DNA of 34,059 bases, from NCBI GenBank assembly GCA_002867475.1, contig PKTL01000023.1, positions 1-34,059 on the forward strand, in the 5' to 3' direction. Shown piece by piece: positions 9,404 through 19,500 of the stretch (within the stretch, counting starts at the first letter, position 1; each line of letters opens with the position of its first letter). A model generated the notes under the pieces. That model was not told the DNA's origin. It was given only the letters and a program-made list of their open reading frames with translations, and did no database searches. Both the position numbers and the translations under genes were made by a program. Source of the DNA: Candidatus Woesearchaeota archaeon (GTDB lineage Archaea > Nanobdellota > Nanobdellia > Woesearchaeales > BM511).

Positions 9404-10825
9404 TTAGTTAACTAATTTCTTTATGAGTTCAATAACTTCAGGAGCACTAGCAGCTCCTCTAGTTTGTCTCATAACCTGACCAACAAGGAAATTAAGGCTT
9501 TGCTCTTTTCCACCTTTATATTCCTCAATAGCTTTAGGATTGGCATCAATCACTTGCTTTATTATACCTTCAAGAGCACCACTATCAGCAACAGCTTCAA
9601 GCCCTTCACTCTTAACATAATCCTTAACATCAAAATCACCTTTCTCACAAAGCCTTTCAAGAATCTTCTTTGCAACATTATCTGTGATCTTCTTTGCTTC
9701 AAGCAATTCTAAAATATCAGAAAAATGATCGCTTGTAAATTTGATATCATGAAATTCTAAATTATTATAATTCAACACTCTAGGGAGTTCTCTTCTAACC
9801 CATTTAGCAGCAGTAATAGGATTGACTTTTTTAGCAACCGCATCAAAAAATTCACTCAACTCATAATCTAGAGTAAGTACTTTAGCATCCTCCCCATTTA
9901 TTTTTAGTTCTTTAACATATCTTTTAGCCCTTTCAATAGGTAGTTCAGGAAGATTTTCTTCAACTTCTTTAACCCAATCACTTGTTATATCAGTAATGAC
10001 CAAGTCAGGATCAAGAATATATCCATAATCACTTTCAGATTCTTTAAGTCTCATATGTTTAGTGATTCCTTTTTCACTATCCCAAAGCCTTGTTTCAAGA
10101 ACAATATCTTCTCCTTTTTCCACAGCTTCCTTTTGCCTTTCAATCTCATACTCAACAGCTCTTTCGATCTCTTTGAATCCAGAAACATTCTTTATTTCAA
10201 CACGTTTATAACCGCTTTCCTTCACAGAAATATTAACATCAGCTTTTATGATTCCTTCATTGATATCAAATATCTTCAAGTATTGAAGTATATTAACAAG
10301 TTGCTTCATGAAATCTCTAGCCTCTTCAGAACTATTCAGCTCAGGCTCAGTAACCATTTCCAAAAGAGGCCTACCACTTCTATTATAATCAACAAGAACA
10401 TAACTACTACTGCTCATACCACTTGGGTGCACAAGACTTGCAGGATCCTCTTCAATATGGATCCTTGTAAGATTAACAACTTTTCCACTTGATAACTCAA
10501 TCTTTCCTTTTTCACAAATAGGAAGCTCATATTGAGTTATCTGATAATTCTTGCTCATATCAGGATAGAAATAATTTTTTCTTGAGAAAACCAATTCTTT
10601 AGCAATATTGCTTTTAGTTGCAAGACCCATTCTAATAGCATAATCAATAACTTTTTTGTTCAATACAGGTTTACTCCCTGGAAAACCAAGACAGATCTCA
10701 CAAGTACTAGTATTTGGTTCTTTAGCTTTTGTACTGCAAGCACAAAAAAGCTTGGTCTTTGTATCAATCTCCATATGGATCTCAAGTCCGATCACTACAT
10801 CACTGGTAAATTTATAATCATTCAT
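9404..10825 (-). CDS. gatB: Asp-tRNA(Asn)/Glu-tRNA(Gln) amidotransferase subunit B
   Basis: VIGLEIHMEIDTKTKLFCACST, CEICLGFPGSKPVLNK, RKNYFYPDMSKNYQITQYELPI, IHIEEDPASLVHP, VDYNRSGRPLLEMVTEPEL; YqeY-like tail. Confidence 0.96.
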   Translation of the reverse strand: MNDYKFTSDVVIGLEIHMEIDTKTKLFCACSTKAKEPNTSTCEICLGFPGSKPVLNKKVIDYAIRMGLATKSNIAKELVFSRKNYFYPDMSKNYQITQYELPICEKGKIELSSGKVVNLTRIHIEEDPASLVHPSGMSSSSYVLVDYNRSGRPLLEMVTEPELNSSEEARDFMKQLVNILQYLKIFDINEGIIKADVNISVKESGYKRVEIKNVSGFKEIERAVEYEIERQKEAVEKGEDIVLETRLWDSEKGITKHMRLKESESDYGYILDPDLVITDITSDWVKEVEENLPELPIERAKRYVKELKINGEDAKVLTLDYELSEFFDAVAKKVNPITAAKWVRRELPRVLNYNNLEFHDIKFTSDHFSDILELLEAKKITDNVAKKILERLCEKGDFDVKDYVKSEGLEAVADSGALEGIIKQVIDANPKAIEEYKGGKEQSLNFLVGQVMRQTRGAASAPEVIELIKKLVN

Positions 10826-11222
10826 TACGGATCACCTTCGCTCTTTCTTTTTGCATTGCTTTGGCTTTATTCCAAACTTCTCTTTCTTCGTCAATACTAA
10901 CCAGTTTTTCTTCAAAAAGATGAGGTTTTCTTTCCTTAAACTTATCAACAACTCTATCAACAACATTTTCAAATTTTAATCCATGCTCTCGCTCCGCTAT
11001 CGCAATCAAACCAATCATATCCCAAAGAGCATCACCTAACTCTTCTTCTAGATTATCCATATCATTATTATTGATAGCAGCAACCACTTCTTCAACTTCA
11101 TCAAGAAGCTCTTTATGGTGTTCGATTATCTGTTGAGTCTTGAACCAATCACTATATTTGTTATTGTTTCTTTGTGCTTTTAACAGATCATTGAAATCAT
11201 TCATTGTTTTTTGTTCATTCAT
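10818..11222 (-). CDS. MazG-like nucleotide pyrophosphohydrolase
   Basis: HKELLDEVEEVVAAINNNDMDNLEEELGDALWDMIGLIAIAEREHG...FKERKPHLF. ATG at 11222 preceded by GGAGG; the tracked TTG start at 11228 is less likely. Confidence 0.88.
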   Translation of the reverse strand: MNEQKTMNDFNDLLKAQRNNNKYSDWFKTQQIIEHHKELLDEVEEVVAAINNNDMDNLEEELGDALWDMIGLIAIAEREHGLKFENVVDRVVDKFKERKPHLFEEKLVSIDEEREVWNKAKAMQKERAKVIRNE

Positions 11223-11224
11223 GT

Positions 11225-12676
11225 TCAAATTCCTCCAGAATTTGACACACTAGAGTTATTTTGACTCTTTGTGTTTTCAAACACCTTCGCTAAATCAAGA
11301 AGTTTCTGTTAATCAAAATGGTTTCCTGTAACCATGAAACCAACAGGCATAGTTTCAGTTTCAATAGGAATATTAATATGTGGAAGCCCTGCTAAATTAG
11401 GTCCAACAGTAAGGACATCGGCCATGTAATGCTGTAAAGGAGTCATCTTTTCAATCTCATCAAACCTTGGTGCAATCATAGGAGTTGTAGGACTGATTAA
11501 AACATCAAATTTTTCAAAAGCTTTTTTGTATTCATCAATTATTAAGGTCCTTATCTTCATAGCCTTGATGTAATAAGCATCCCTATAACCACTAGTTCTT
11601 GTAAACGTACCAAGCATAATCCTTCGTTTCGCTTCATCACCAAGATATTTGCTTCTAACATTAGTAAAATATTCATTGAATGTACCTTTAAGCTCATCCT
11701 CTTTACCATAACGCATACCGCAATATTTAGCAAGGTTAGTTGATGCTTCACTAGTACCAATAACATAATATGCAGCGATACCATAATCAATAGCTTTTTT
11801 TAAACTAACTTCTTCAACAACTGCTCCTTTGCTTTTCAAAAATTCAATCTGCTTATTAAAAACATCTTTCACGTTTTTATCAGTTCCAGAATCAAGACTC
11901 TCTTTTATAAGACCAATTTTCATCCCATTAATATTTGAATTTAATTTTTCAAGATAATTTGGAATCTCTTTATCAATACTAGTACTGTCTTTCTTATCGT
12001 AACTAGCAATAGTTTCCATACCAATCGCAACATCTTCAGCAGTTTTTCCAATAGGACCAACTTTATCAAGACTATTGCCATAATCAATTAATCCATACCT
12101 ACTAACTCTTCCATATGTAGGGCACAAAGCAAGGACTCCACAGAAACTTCCAGGATTAACAATACTCCCACCAGTTGATTCTCCAAGACTTATATGGGGA
12201 AAATCAGCTAGGGCAGTAATGCACGCAGCACCACCACTACTGCCTCCAGTTGCTCGTGTCTTATCAATAGGATTTTTAGGAATCTTATATTCAACACCAA
12301 CATTAACACTAAAAGCACCAAAACCAAATTCATCCTGGCTCGTTTTACCAATTATGATAGCTCCTTCATCAACACAGTTCTGCACAGCAGTAGCATTGAA
12401 AGGAGGTTTGTACCCTTCAAGTATTCTGCTTCCACCAGTACTATTAACATCTTTCACACAGATACTATCTTTAACTGAAACAAAAACTCCAGCAAGTTTT
12501 CCTTTAGGATCTTTAGAAATCTTTTCTGCTTGTTTTAATGCTAATTCTTCACTGATTTCAATCAAACAATCATATTCTTCATTTAACTTCTTAATCTTTT
12601 CTAGCACTTCTTTAGTATATGAAACTATGTCAATTTCCTTATTCTGCACTTTTTTTATGTATTCAGATATTTTCAT
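11225..12676 (-). CDS. gatA: Asp-tRNA(Asn)/Glu-tRNA(Gln) amidotransferase subunit A; open frame 11309-12676, with an in-frame TAA (11309-11311) separating a further 27-codon C-terminal-like tail ending at TGA 11225-11227
   Basis: Amidase signature GGSSGGAACITAL...STGGSIVNPGSFCGVLALCPTYGRVSRYGLIDYGNSLDKVGPIGKT. After HFD-stop the same frame reads QKLLDLAKVFENTKSQNNSSVSNSGGI-stop. Confidence 0.9.
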
Positions 12677-12933
12677 TTTAGCAGTTCTTTTTTGACATCT
12701 ATTTTTTTACTTCTTGATTGAAGAAGTTCTTTATGCGTGGAATTTAAGGCTTTAGTAAGAAGAGATTCATCTATCTGATCTAAAGCTTTCTTTTCCAAAA
12801 CATCTTCTTTGATTCCCATAACTTGATTCCTTAAATTTTCAACCCGTTTAACTTCATCAAAAATAGGATTTGGATCATTATTTTTCTTTTCTTTAGCAAT
12901 ATGTAATTTCTCTTCTAATTCTTCTTTTCTCAT
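12673..12933 (-). CDS. Hypothetical small protein in the gat operon (86 aa)
   Basis: 4-nt overlaps with both the upstream PHP gene and downstream gatA; charged, helical composition. Confidence 0.65.
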   Translation of the reverse strand: MRKEELEEKLHIAKEKKNNDPNPIFDEVKRVENLRNQVMGIKEDVLEKKALDQIDESLLTKALNSTHKELLQSRSKKIDVKKELLK

Positions 12934-13643
12934 CTTTCAACCCCTAAAAATTCTAATAGTTCATCAGGATAATTATTGATTATCATATCATTAGTCAATC
13001 CTAATTCATCCTTATATTTTTCTAATTCTGAATCATCACCAAGCTCCCAAAGATTGTGGCTGTCTGTATTAACAATAAGTTTTTTATCATGTTTTTTGAC
13101 AATTTCAATCATTTTCTTGATTAATGATATGTGATCATAATCAAACTCTTTTTTTAGATATGAAATATTCAATTCTAAAAGTACATCGTTCTTGCATGCT
13201 TCTTCATAAACTTCTTCAAAATTTGCTAGCCCATAAGGTGCATAAGGATGACTGATTATATTCATCTTCTTCGATCTAATAGCATTTATCATAGCAGTAG
13301 TATTATTTTCAACAGTTCCATCATAATTTTTTGGAGTGTGTATGCTTGCAATAACATAATCAAGCTTTGCCAATCTTTCATCAGGAAGATCTAAACCTCC
13401 ATCTAAATCCATAATATTTGCTTCAACACCATAAATTATTTTTAGTCCATTGATTTCTTTTGGCATACGTCTATAATTTGATATACAGTAATCAGTAAGA
13501 TAACTTGCAGGCATACCATAACCATGTTCGCTAAAACCGATTATTTCCATATTATTCTCTAAAGCTTTATCTATATATTCTTTGTAAGTGCTATGTGCAT
13601 CCCCACTTATTGTGGTATGCATATGCAAATCAACCTTTAACAT
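12930..13643 (-). CDS. PHP-domain metal-dependent phosphoesterase (YcdX/histidinol-phosphatase-like)
   Basis: VDLHMHTTISGDAHSTYKEYIDKALENNMEIIGFSEHG, YGVEANIMDLDG, YVIASIHTPKNYDG, ISHPYAPYG, LIVNTDSHNLWELG. Confidence 0.92.
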   Translation of the reverse strand: MLKVDLHMHTTISGDAHSTYKEYIDKALENNMEIIGFSEHGYGMPASYLTDYCISNYRRMPKEINGLKIIYGVEANIMDLDGGLDLPDERLAKLDYVIASIHTPKNYDGTVENNTTAMINAIRSKKMNIISHPYAPYGLANFEEVYEEACKNDVLLELNISYLKKEFDYDHISLIKKMIEIVKKHDKKLIVNTDSHNLWELGDDSELEKYKDELGLTNDMIINNYPDELLEFLGVER

Positions 13644-13648
13644 CTTAT

Positions 13649-14218
13649 TTAATCCTTCGTGATGGTGATTATTTTATCACCAACCTCTATCTTTTTAACA
13701 ACATCAAGCCCTTTGATTACTTTACCAAAAACAGCATATTGCATATCAAGGTGTGGTGTTGCATCAAGAGTGATAAAAAATTGACTTGTAGCACTATTAG
13801 GATCCATAGTTCTTGCCATGCTTAAAACACCGCTTGAATTATGTTTCAATTCAGGACTAACCTCTAAGGGAATAGTTTTACCACTGCCACCTGTACCAAT
13901 TCTTGGATCATCAAGAGGAAGCGTTTTTGTTTGAGGATATCCAACTTGAATTACAAAACCCGGTTCAACCCTATGGAATAATATTCCATCATAAAAATTT
14001 TCATTAACCAAATCTTTAAAATTTTGTGTTGTAATAGGTGCTTTTTGTTCATAAAGTTCTATTTTCATATTTCCTTTGTTAGTTTTGATTGTGTAAGTCA
14101 TATTATCCTCTCCTTTATTTTTATTATATATCATGAAACTTAAGATCATTATTAATATTACTGCGATTATCCTAAGAACAACCTTTAGATTTTTACCTTG
14201 ATCTTTTTTCTTTCTCAT
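13649..14218 (-). CDS. Membrane-anchored cyclophilin-type peptidyl-prolyl isomerase
   Basis: N-terminal TM (VVLRIIAVILIMILSFMIY), then TIKTNKGNMKIELYEQKAPITTQNFKDLVNENFYDGILFHRVEPGFVIQVGYP...GVLSMARTMDPNSATSQFFITLDATPHLDMQYAVFGKV. Confidence 0.95.
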   Translation of the reverse strand: MRKKKDQGKNLKVVLRIIAVILIMILSFMIYNKNKGEDNMTYTIKTNKGNMKIELYEQKAPITTQNFKDLVNENFYDGILFHRVEPGFVIQVGYPQTKTLPLDDPRIGTGGSGKTIPLEVSPELKHNSSGVLSMARTMDPNSATSQFFITLDATPHLDMQYAVFGKVIKGLDVVKKIEVGDKIITITKD

Positions 14219-14499
14219 AGTGCACTAGGACCCTTGAAATATCCATCTTTCTTATGTTTTGTTTGACTAAGTGCTAACTCATTTGAATAAGATTCTTCTA
14301 CAACATCATCTCTTAATACATTCCTGACTTCAACAGGCTGAATGCTCATCTTAACATTTTCTGTATCTATTTCATCAAGCTTTTCAAAATAAGAAATAAC
14401 TTCTTTTAGTTGTGGTGTGAATTTTTTCACTTCTTCATCTGTTAGGTTAAGTCTTGCAGTTTTTGCTATGTCTTTAACTAGTTTCTCGTCAACATCCAT
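14215..14499 (-). CDS. gatC: Asp-tRNA(Asn)/Glu-tRNA(Gln) amidotransferase subunit C
   Basis: VKDIAKTARLNLTDEEVKKFTPQLKEVISYFEKLDEIDTENV...QPVEVRNVLRDDVVEES...DGYFKGPSAL. Confidence 0.93.
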   Translation of the reverse strand: MDVDEKLVKDIAKTARLNLTDEEVKKFTPQLKEVISYFEKLDEIDTENVKMSIQPVEVRNVLRDDVVEESYSNELALSQTKHKKDGYFKGPSAL

Positions 14500-14552
14500 A
14501 GGATGTTGAAAAAAGCTGTTTATTTATAAGCCTTCCTTTACTTTCCAAAAGA

Positions 14553-14560
14553 TTTAAATA
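14553..14560 (+). promoter_or_regulatory. Putative TATA box (TTTAAATA) for the 14587 ORF
   Basis: AT-rich box about 27-30 nt upstream of the ATG. Confidence 0.35.
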
Positions 14561-14586
14561 CTAATAAGCACTCCTAGTATACTAAA

Positions 14587-14781
14587 ATGGCTACTATAAA
14601 ACCTTTTCCATATGAAAGAAGAGCAACATATGATCTTGGTAAAGGATATTATATGGAATCTGGAACTGAAAGAATCTATCATAAATCTAGTTCAGGAATA
14701 GATAAATTAGTTGCTGATTTCAAAGATATGGTGTTTCCATTCCCAAAGCCACAAAAAGTATATGTTCTAAATATTGATTAA
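14587..14781 (+). CDS. Hypothetical small protein (64 aa)
   Basis: ATG start, upstream TATA-like box, intergenic position; no family recognised. Confidence 0.55.
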   Translation: MATIKPFPYERRATYDLGKGYYMESGTERIYHKSSSGIDKLVADFKDMVFPFPKPQKVYVLNID

Positions 14782-14785
14782 TCGA

Positions 14786-15118
14786 TTAACCAAAATATTT
14801 TATTCCTCTCTCAATAGATGTCTGAAGAGGTTCACCACTATCTTTTGATAATATCTTATTATATATGATTGACGTTTCAAAAACATCGGTCTCAGCAAAA
14901 AATATAAGATAAATTTTCTTATTTTTCAGATTTTTTATCCAATTGGAAAACTCTTCTTCAATACTAGAAAAAACAACATAGATTCCATCATCTGCATCAA
15001 TATTCTCTAAATCTGTAAATATATTTATTTTAACTCCCGCATATCTATTCTTTAGAACAAGAGACTGTATTTTCATCAAGTTTCTATTCTTTCCTATGAA
15101 ATTAATATTTAACATCAA
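14786..15118 (-). CDS. Hypothetical protein (110 aa)
   Basis: Open frame between and divergent from the ArsR-like gene; no recognised family. Confidence 0.5.
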   Translation of the reverse strand: MMLNINFIGKNRNLMKIQSLVLKNRYAGVKINIFTDLENIDADDGIYVVFSSIEEEFSNWIKNLKNKKIYLIFFAETDVFETSIIYNKILSKDSGEPLQTSIERGIKYFG

Positions 15119-15192
15119 AAAATGAATTATATCTTTATTTATAATCTTTATTATAACAATCTTTATATATTAATATATTTAAATATGTAAAT

Positions 15193-15450
15193 ATGTTTGT
15201 TGTTGAAAAGCTTAAAGCATTAGCAGATGAAACACGATTAAAAATAATCAAGGAATTATTAAAAAAAGAAAGAAATGTCACTCAACTAGTTGAAAAAGTC
15301 AAAAAATCCCAACCAAATGTTTCTTTAGCATTAAATAAATTAGAAAATGCAAAGATAATATCTAAGAAAAAAAATGGAAAAAATATAATCTATTCTTTAA
15401 AAAATAAAGAAAATATCAAAAAAATATTGGAGCTGGTTAAAGATGAATAA
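15193..15450 (+). CDS. ArsR-family winged-helix regulator
   Basis: EKLKALADETRLKIIKELLKKERNVTQLVEKVKKSQPNVSLALNKLENAKIISKKKNGKNIIYSL. Confidence 0.87.
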   Translation: MFVVEKLKALADETRLKIIKELLKKERNVTQLVEKVKKSQPNVSLALNKLENAKIISKKKNGKNIIYSLKNKENIKKILELVKDE

Positions 15451-16552
15451 AAAATTAGCTCTAATAATCTTATTATCTTTTATTTCACCGTCAGTATTAG
15501 GTGCATCCCTTCTTGATAGTCAATGCACTGGTGGAGGATCTCTTTATGGTCATGATTTAGGTATTCTTTCAGGCCCTATGGAACTATTTATGAAAATAAT
15601 CTCAAGTGAGATTTCAGTATTTTTCATGATGTTCATATTCTTTTTCATGCTAATATATGGTACATCTTATGCATCATTATCAAAAGCTAAAGTGTTCGAA
15701 GGACAAAAAAGATCACAAAAAGCAGTGTCTGTAGCGATAGCAGCAATAACAAACATAGCATTTTTTGGATTGACAACAAACCATGGAGGTCCAAAAGCAG
15801 CACTATTAAGAATCATAACATTTAGTGAATTACTATTTGGAATATTGATAGCAACAGTATTTTTCTTTGTAGTATATTATTCCTTCAAAAATGATGATTC
15901 AAAAGGAAACACTAATTGGGGACTCGCATTACTTGGAGCAGGAATTGGACTTTATCTTGTAGGAAGCCTTATTTGTCAACCAGAATGGTACGCATGGGGA
16001 TCGGTTCTTATACTATTTGGACTTATAGGATTATTATTTTCAAGCGTAGGAAAAGAAGGGGGAATATTATCAAAAATAGGAAAAGCAAAAACTAGTAATC
16101 CAAAAAGGCCACCTACTCCGCCAACTCCTCCAAGGCCGCCAGTACCACCAGTGCCTCCAACACCTCCTGATTTCACAAATGAATTAAATGAGATTGAGAG
16201 ATTATTAAATGAATATGAAACATTTTTATCCGATTTTAAAAATAAAGGAAATGAAATTTTGATTTTGCATAATCAATTTTTAAATTCATTATCAGGTTAT
16301 GGTCCTGTAGTTCCTCCTGTAAGTATTGAAAAACTAAATGCTTTTTTCGAAGTTTTGAGTAAATTGGATTTAAAAGGAATAGATATTAATCAAAAATTTA
16401 ATGATTTTTTAAACCTTCCAAATATATCTAAAATTAGTGAACAGCAGAATAATCAATTTGTAAATTTATCAGATCAATGGGTTAATCATTTGAATGAATT
16501 TGATAATTATAAAACTGAATTTAAAGAGAAGTATGATAGAGGGGATATTTAA
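15443..16552 (+). CDS. Polytopic membrane protein with signal-like N-terminus, Pro-rich linker and C-terminal helical domain
   Basis: 8-nt overlap with the arsR-like gene; hydrophobic TM segments; linker RPPTPPTPPRPPVPPVPPTPPD; acidic/helical C-terminus. Confidence 0.75.
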   Translation: MNKKLALIILLSFISPSVLGASLLDSQCTGGGSLYGHDLGILSGPMELFMKIISSEISVFFMMFIFFFMLIYGTSYASLSKAKVFEGQKRSQKAVSVAIAAITNIAFFGLTTNHGGPKAALLRIITFSELLFGILIATVFFFVVYYSFKNDDSKGNTNWGLALLGAGIGLYLVGSLICQPEWYAWGSVLILFGLIGLLFSSVGKEGGILSKIGKAKTSNPKRPPTPPTPPRPPVPPVPPTPPDFTNELNEIERLLNEYETFLSDFKNKGNEILILHNQFLNSLSGYGPVVPPVSIEKLNAFFEVLSKLDLKGIDINQKFNDFLNLPNISKISEQQNNQFVNLSDQWVNHLNEFDNYKTEFKEKYDRGDI

Positions 16553-16553
16553 T

Positions 16554-19500
16554 ATGACAACTTATGATGCTTTAAAAGAAAGAGAAGGAAAAATTATTTC
16601 ATCTATTAAAACTATGGAAGATGTAAGTTCAAAAAAAGCTAATTTTTTGTCAATATTATTATCTGCAATTAAATTATTACCTTCATATAAATCTAGTTCT
16701 CAATTATATGGATGTATAGAAAAACTAGACAAATCTAAAATTTTAATAAGTAAAAAGGATAAAGAAGAGATGCAAATTCTTATAGATAATGAATTAATTA
16801 AAGTTAAGGAATCAATAAAAAAATTAAAGAAATTTAAAGTAAAGATTAATAATTTACATCAACAGTTTCTTGCATTTAAGAAAAGGTATGAATATGATTC
16901 TTTATTTGATAAAAATGAAGGGTTTTATTGGGATAATGTTGGAGGTAATTATTATAAGCTTAAAACTTTAAAAACTTATATCAAAAATTTTCAAGTAGCT
17001 GTTTTTATGGATGAATTTAAAAGTCTTTTAGACAATTATTCTTTCGATAAGGACATATTAATATATATTGAAAATTTATCTAGATTATGTTCTATAAGAT
17101 CTATTTTATTATTAGAATCCAATAATTTAAATAATCCTGAATCAATTGATTATGTTTTCAAATTAAAAAAAGAAAAAAAATCAGATGAAATTGTCAACAA
17201 ATTAAATTCAATAGAAATTTCCTCTAAGTTAAATTTAAAAGTTAAAATGATTCTTTATCTTATTAATAATTTATTGAATATGGAATATTATATTCCTAAA
17301 AAAATTTCTGATAATATTCACATTAAAGAAAAAGAAGTTCAAAGATTAAATCATGAAATTAAAAATATTCGAAAAAATTCTTATTTAGATTATCCTTCAA
17401 ATATTAAGAAAATAAAAATATTAATTTTGTCACATGAATTGAAAGAGGGAGGGGGAGTTGCAAAAGTTGTTGATAATTTAGTTTCTACTTTAAATAAAAG
17501 AGGTAAAGTTCATGTAGATGTTTTGGTACATAAGCCTATTAAAAATTTTAATAAGAGTGAACCTTATATTTTTTGTTTTAAAGGTGATTTAAACAATAAT
17601 TTAAAATTTAAAACTTTAAGTGAACTATTATATTTTCTTTCTTCTATAAATTATGATATAATCCATGTGCATAGTTTAAGTTATGCAAGTTTGTTCAAAG
17701 GAGGATTAAAACAAATAAAAAATATGAATAAAGATGCAAAAATTATTTATACCTGTCATTCTATTGTAAAATATGAAAGATTAGTTCAAGATAAAAATCG
17801 TCCTTGGGGTAGAGTTGATATTATTGCTCAAGAAGAATTAATGAATTTTGCTGATAAAATAATTCATTTAACTAATTTTGGTTCATTTATTGCACATGGA
17901 ACTGAAAAAGAATTATCTAATTTTTTAAATTATAGATTGCAAGGATTTTATCCAAATTTTAGAAGTAAATCTTGTGTAATTCCTAATGCAATAGATATTG
18001 ATTTTGATTTTTTTAATTTTAAAAAACGAAATTTACAAAAAAAAATAAATGAAAATGAGGAAATAATTTTAGGTTATGTTGGTAGGTTAGCAGAAGAAAA
18101 AGGTGTATTAAATTTAGCCAAAATTTTTCCAGAAATTATTAAAAAATATTCTAATTTAAAACTCAAAATTATAGGAGATGAATTTTCTGGTGCTGGTATA
18201 AAAAGGCAAATGGAACTTTATCTAAGCCAATCTAAAAACAATGTTGAATTTACAGGTTATTTAGAAAAAGATGATTTGAATAATGAACTAGATAAATTAG
18301 ATATATTAATTATTCCTAGTTTTAATGAAAGCTTTAGTTTAGCATCATTAGAAGCATTTGCTAAAAGAATTCCTGTAATTATTAGTGATGTTGATGGTCC
18401 TAAAGAAATTTTCATAAATACAAATTTTGCAGTGAAAATTGAAAATCCAAAAGATCCAAAGTCTATTTTTGATTCTATTAATTTTTGTTTTGAAAATCCT
18501 TCTAAATTATCTATAATGGTAAATAATGCAAGAAAAGAAATTAAAAAGAAATATAATTGGAATGAAGTTGCTATAGCACATGAAAAACTTTATTTTGGAA
18601 ATTATTCGTCCAATTTACAAGTTTTTAGTTCTTCCTCATTTAATAAACCTAAATTAGGAAAATCTATAGGTCTATATTATGGTCAAGAATTTTGGAATTC
18701 TTTTATACATTTATTAGAGAAAAATAAGTTTACTGTAAATCTTTATGGTGCTGAATTTGATGAAAAAATATTAAATAATAATCTAGAGGATTTTGTAAAA
18801 GGCAATGATATAATTATTACTTGTTCTGCATCTGCAGATAGATGGGTAATAATATCAAATCTTTGTAAAAAGTATAGTAAAAAACATATTATACGATATG
18901 GAGGTGGAATGGGTTTAAGACAGGATAATATCCAAAAAGAGGCATATCGTAATGCATTACAAAATGCTGATTTAATATGTCCTACAGATTTATTAAGTTC
19001 TAAAGTATTAGAAAAGATTGGAGTTCCTATATCTAAACAACTTATAGTTCCAAATCCTGTTGATTTAAAAGTAATGTCTAAATATAATAAAGAATCTATA
19101 TCCTACCTAAGAAGATTATATGAATATCCTGAAGATAAAATAATAATTACTTTTATTGGAAGGCTAGATCCTATGAGGAATGTGTTAAATTTAGTTAAAG
19201 CATATAAAATTTATTGCAATCAAATAAAGAAGTTAGGAATTAAAAATAAGATTTCCTTGATTATTGAAGGAAAATTAATGACTAATTATGATTCTGATGA
19301 AAGTCATTTAAAATTCCATGAATTTTTATATTTACAAATTAAAGATGTGGTAAATTCTTTTGGAGGGAAAATATATAAAAAAGATTTAAACGAAATTGAA
19401 ATTATAAATAATAGTGATTTTGGTAGTGATAATATAATTTACAAACCCCTAAATAATAATATAAATCAAGATAATTATTTTAAAAAAATAAAAGCCTCAA

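Noticed and set aside
9464-9712. Plus-strand ORFs antisense to gatB (also 10055-10492)
   Set aside because: Overlap the conserved GatB frame; low-complexity shadow translation.
11557-11790. Minus-strand overlapping ORF within gatA
   Set aside because: Alternate frame of a conserved gene; no independent evidence.
12219-12695. Plus-strand 158-aa ORF antisense to gatA
   Set aside because: Fully opposite a confident GatA frame; composition typical of shadow ORFs.
16494-16553. Tracked start of the large GT ORF at 16494 (MNLIIIKLNLKRSMIEG...)
   Set aside because: Overlaps the coding end of the upstream gene; ATG 16554 immediately after that stop fits better.
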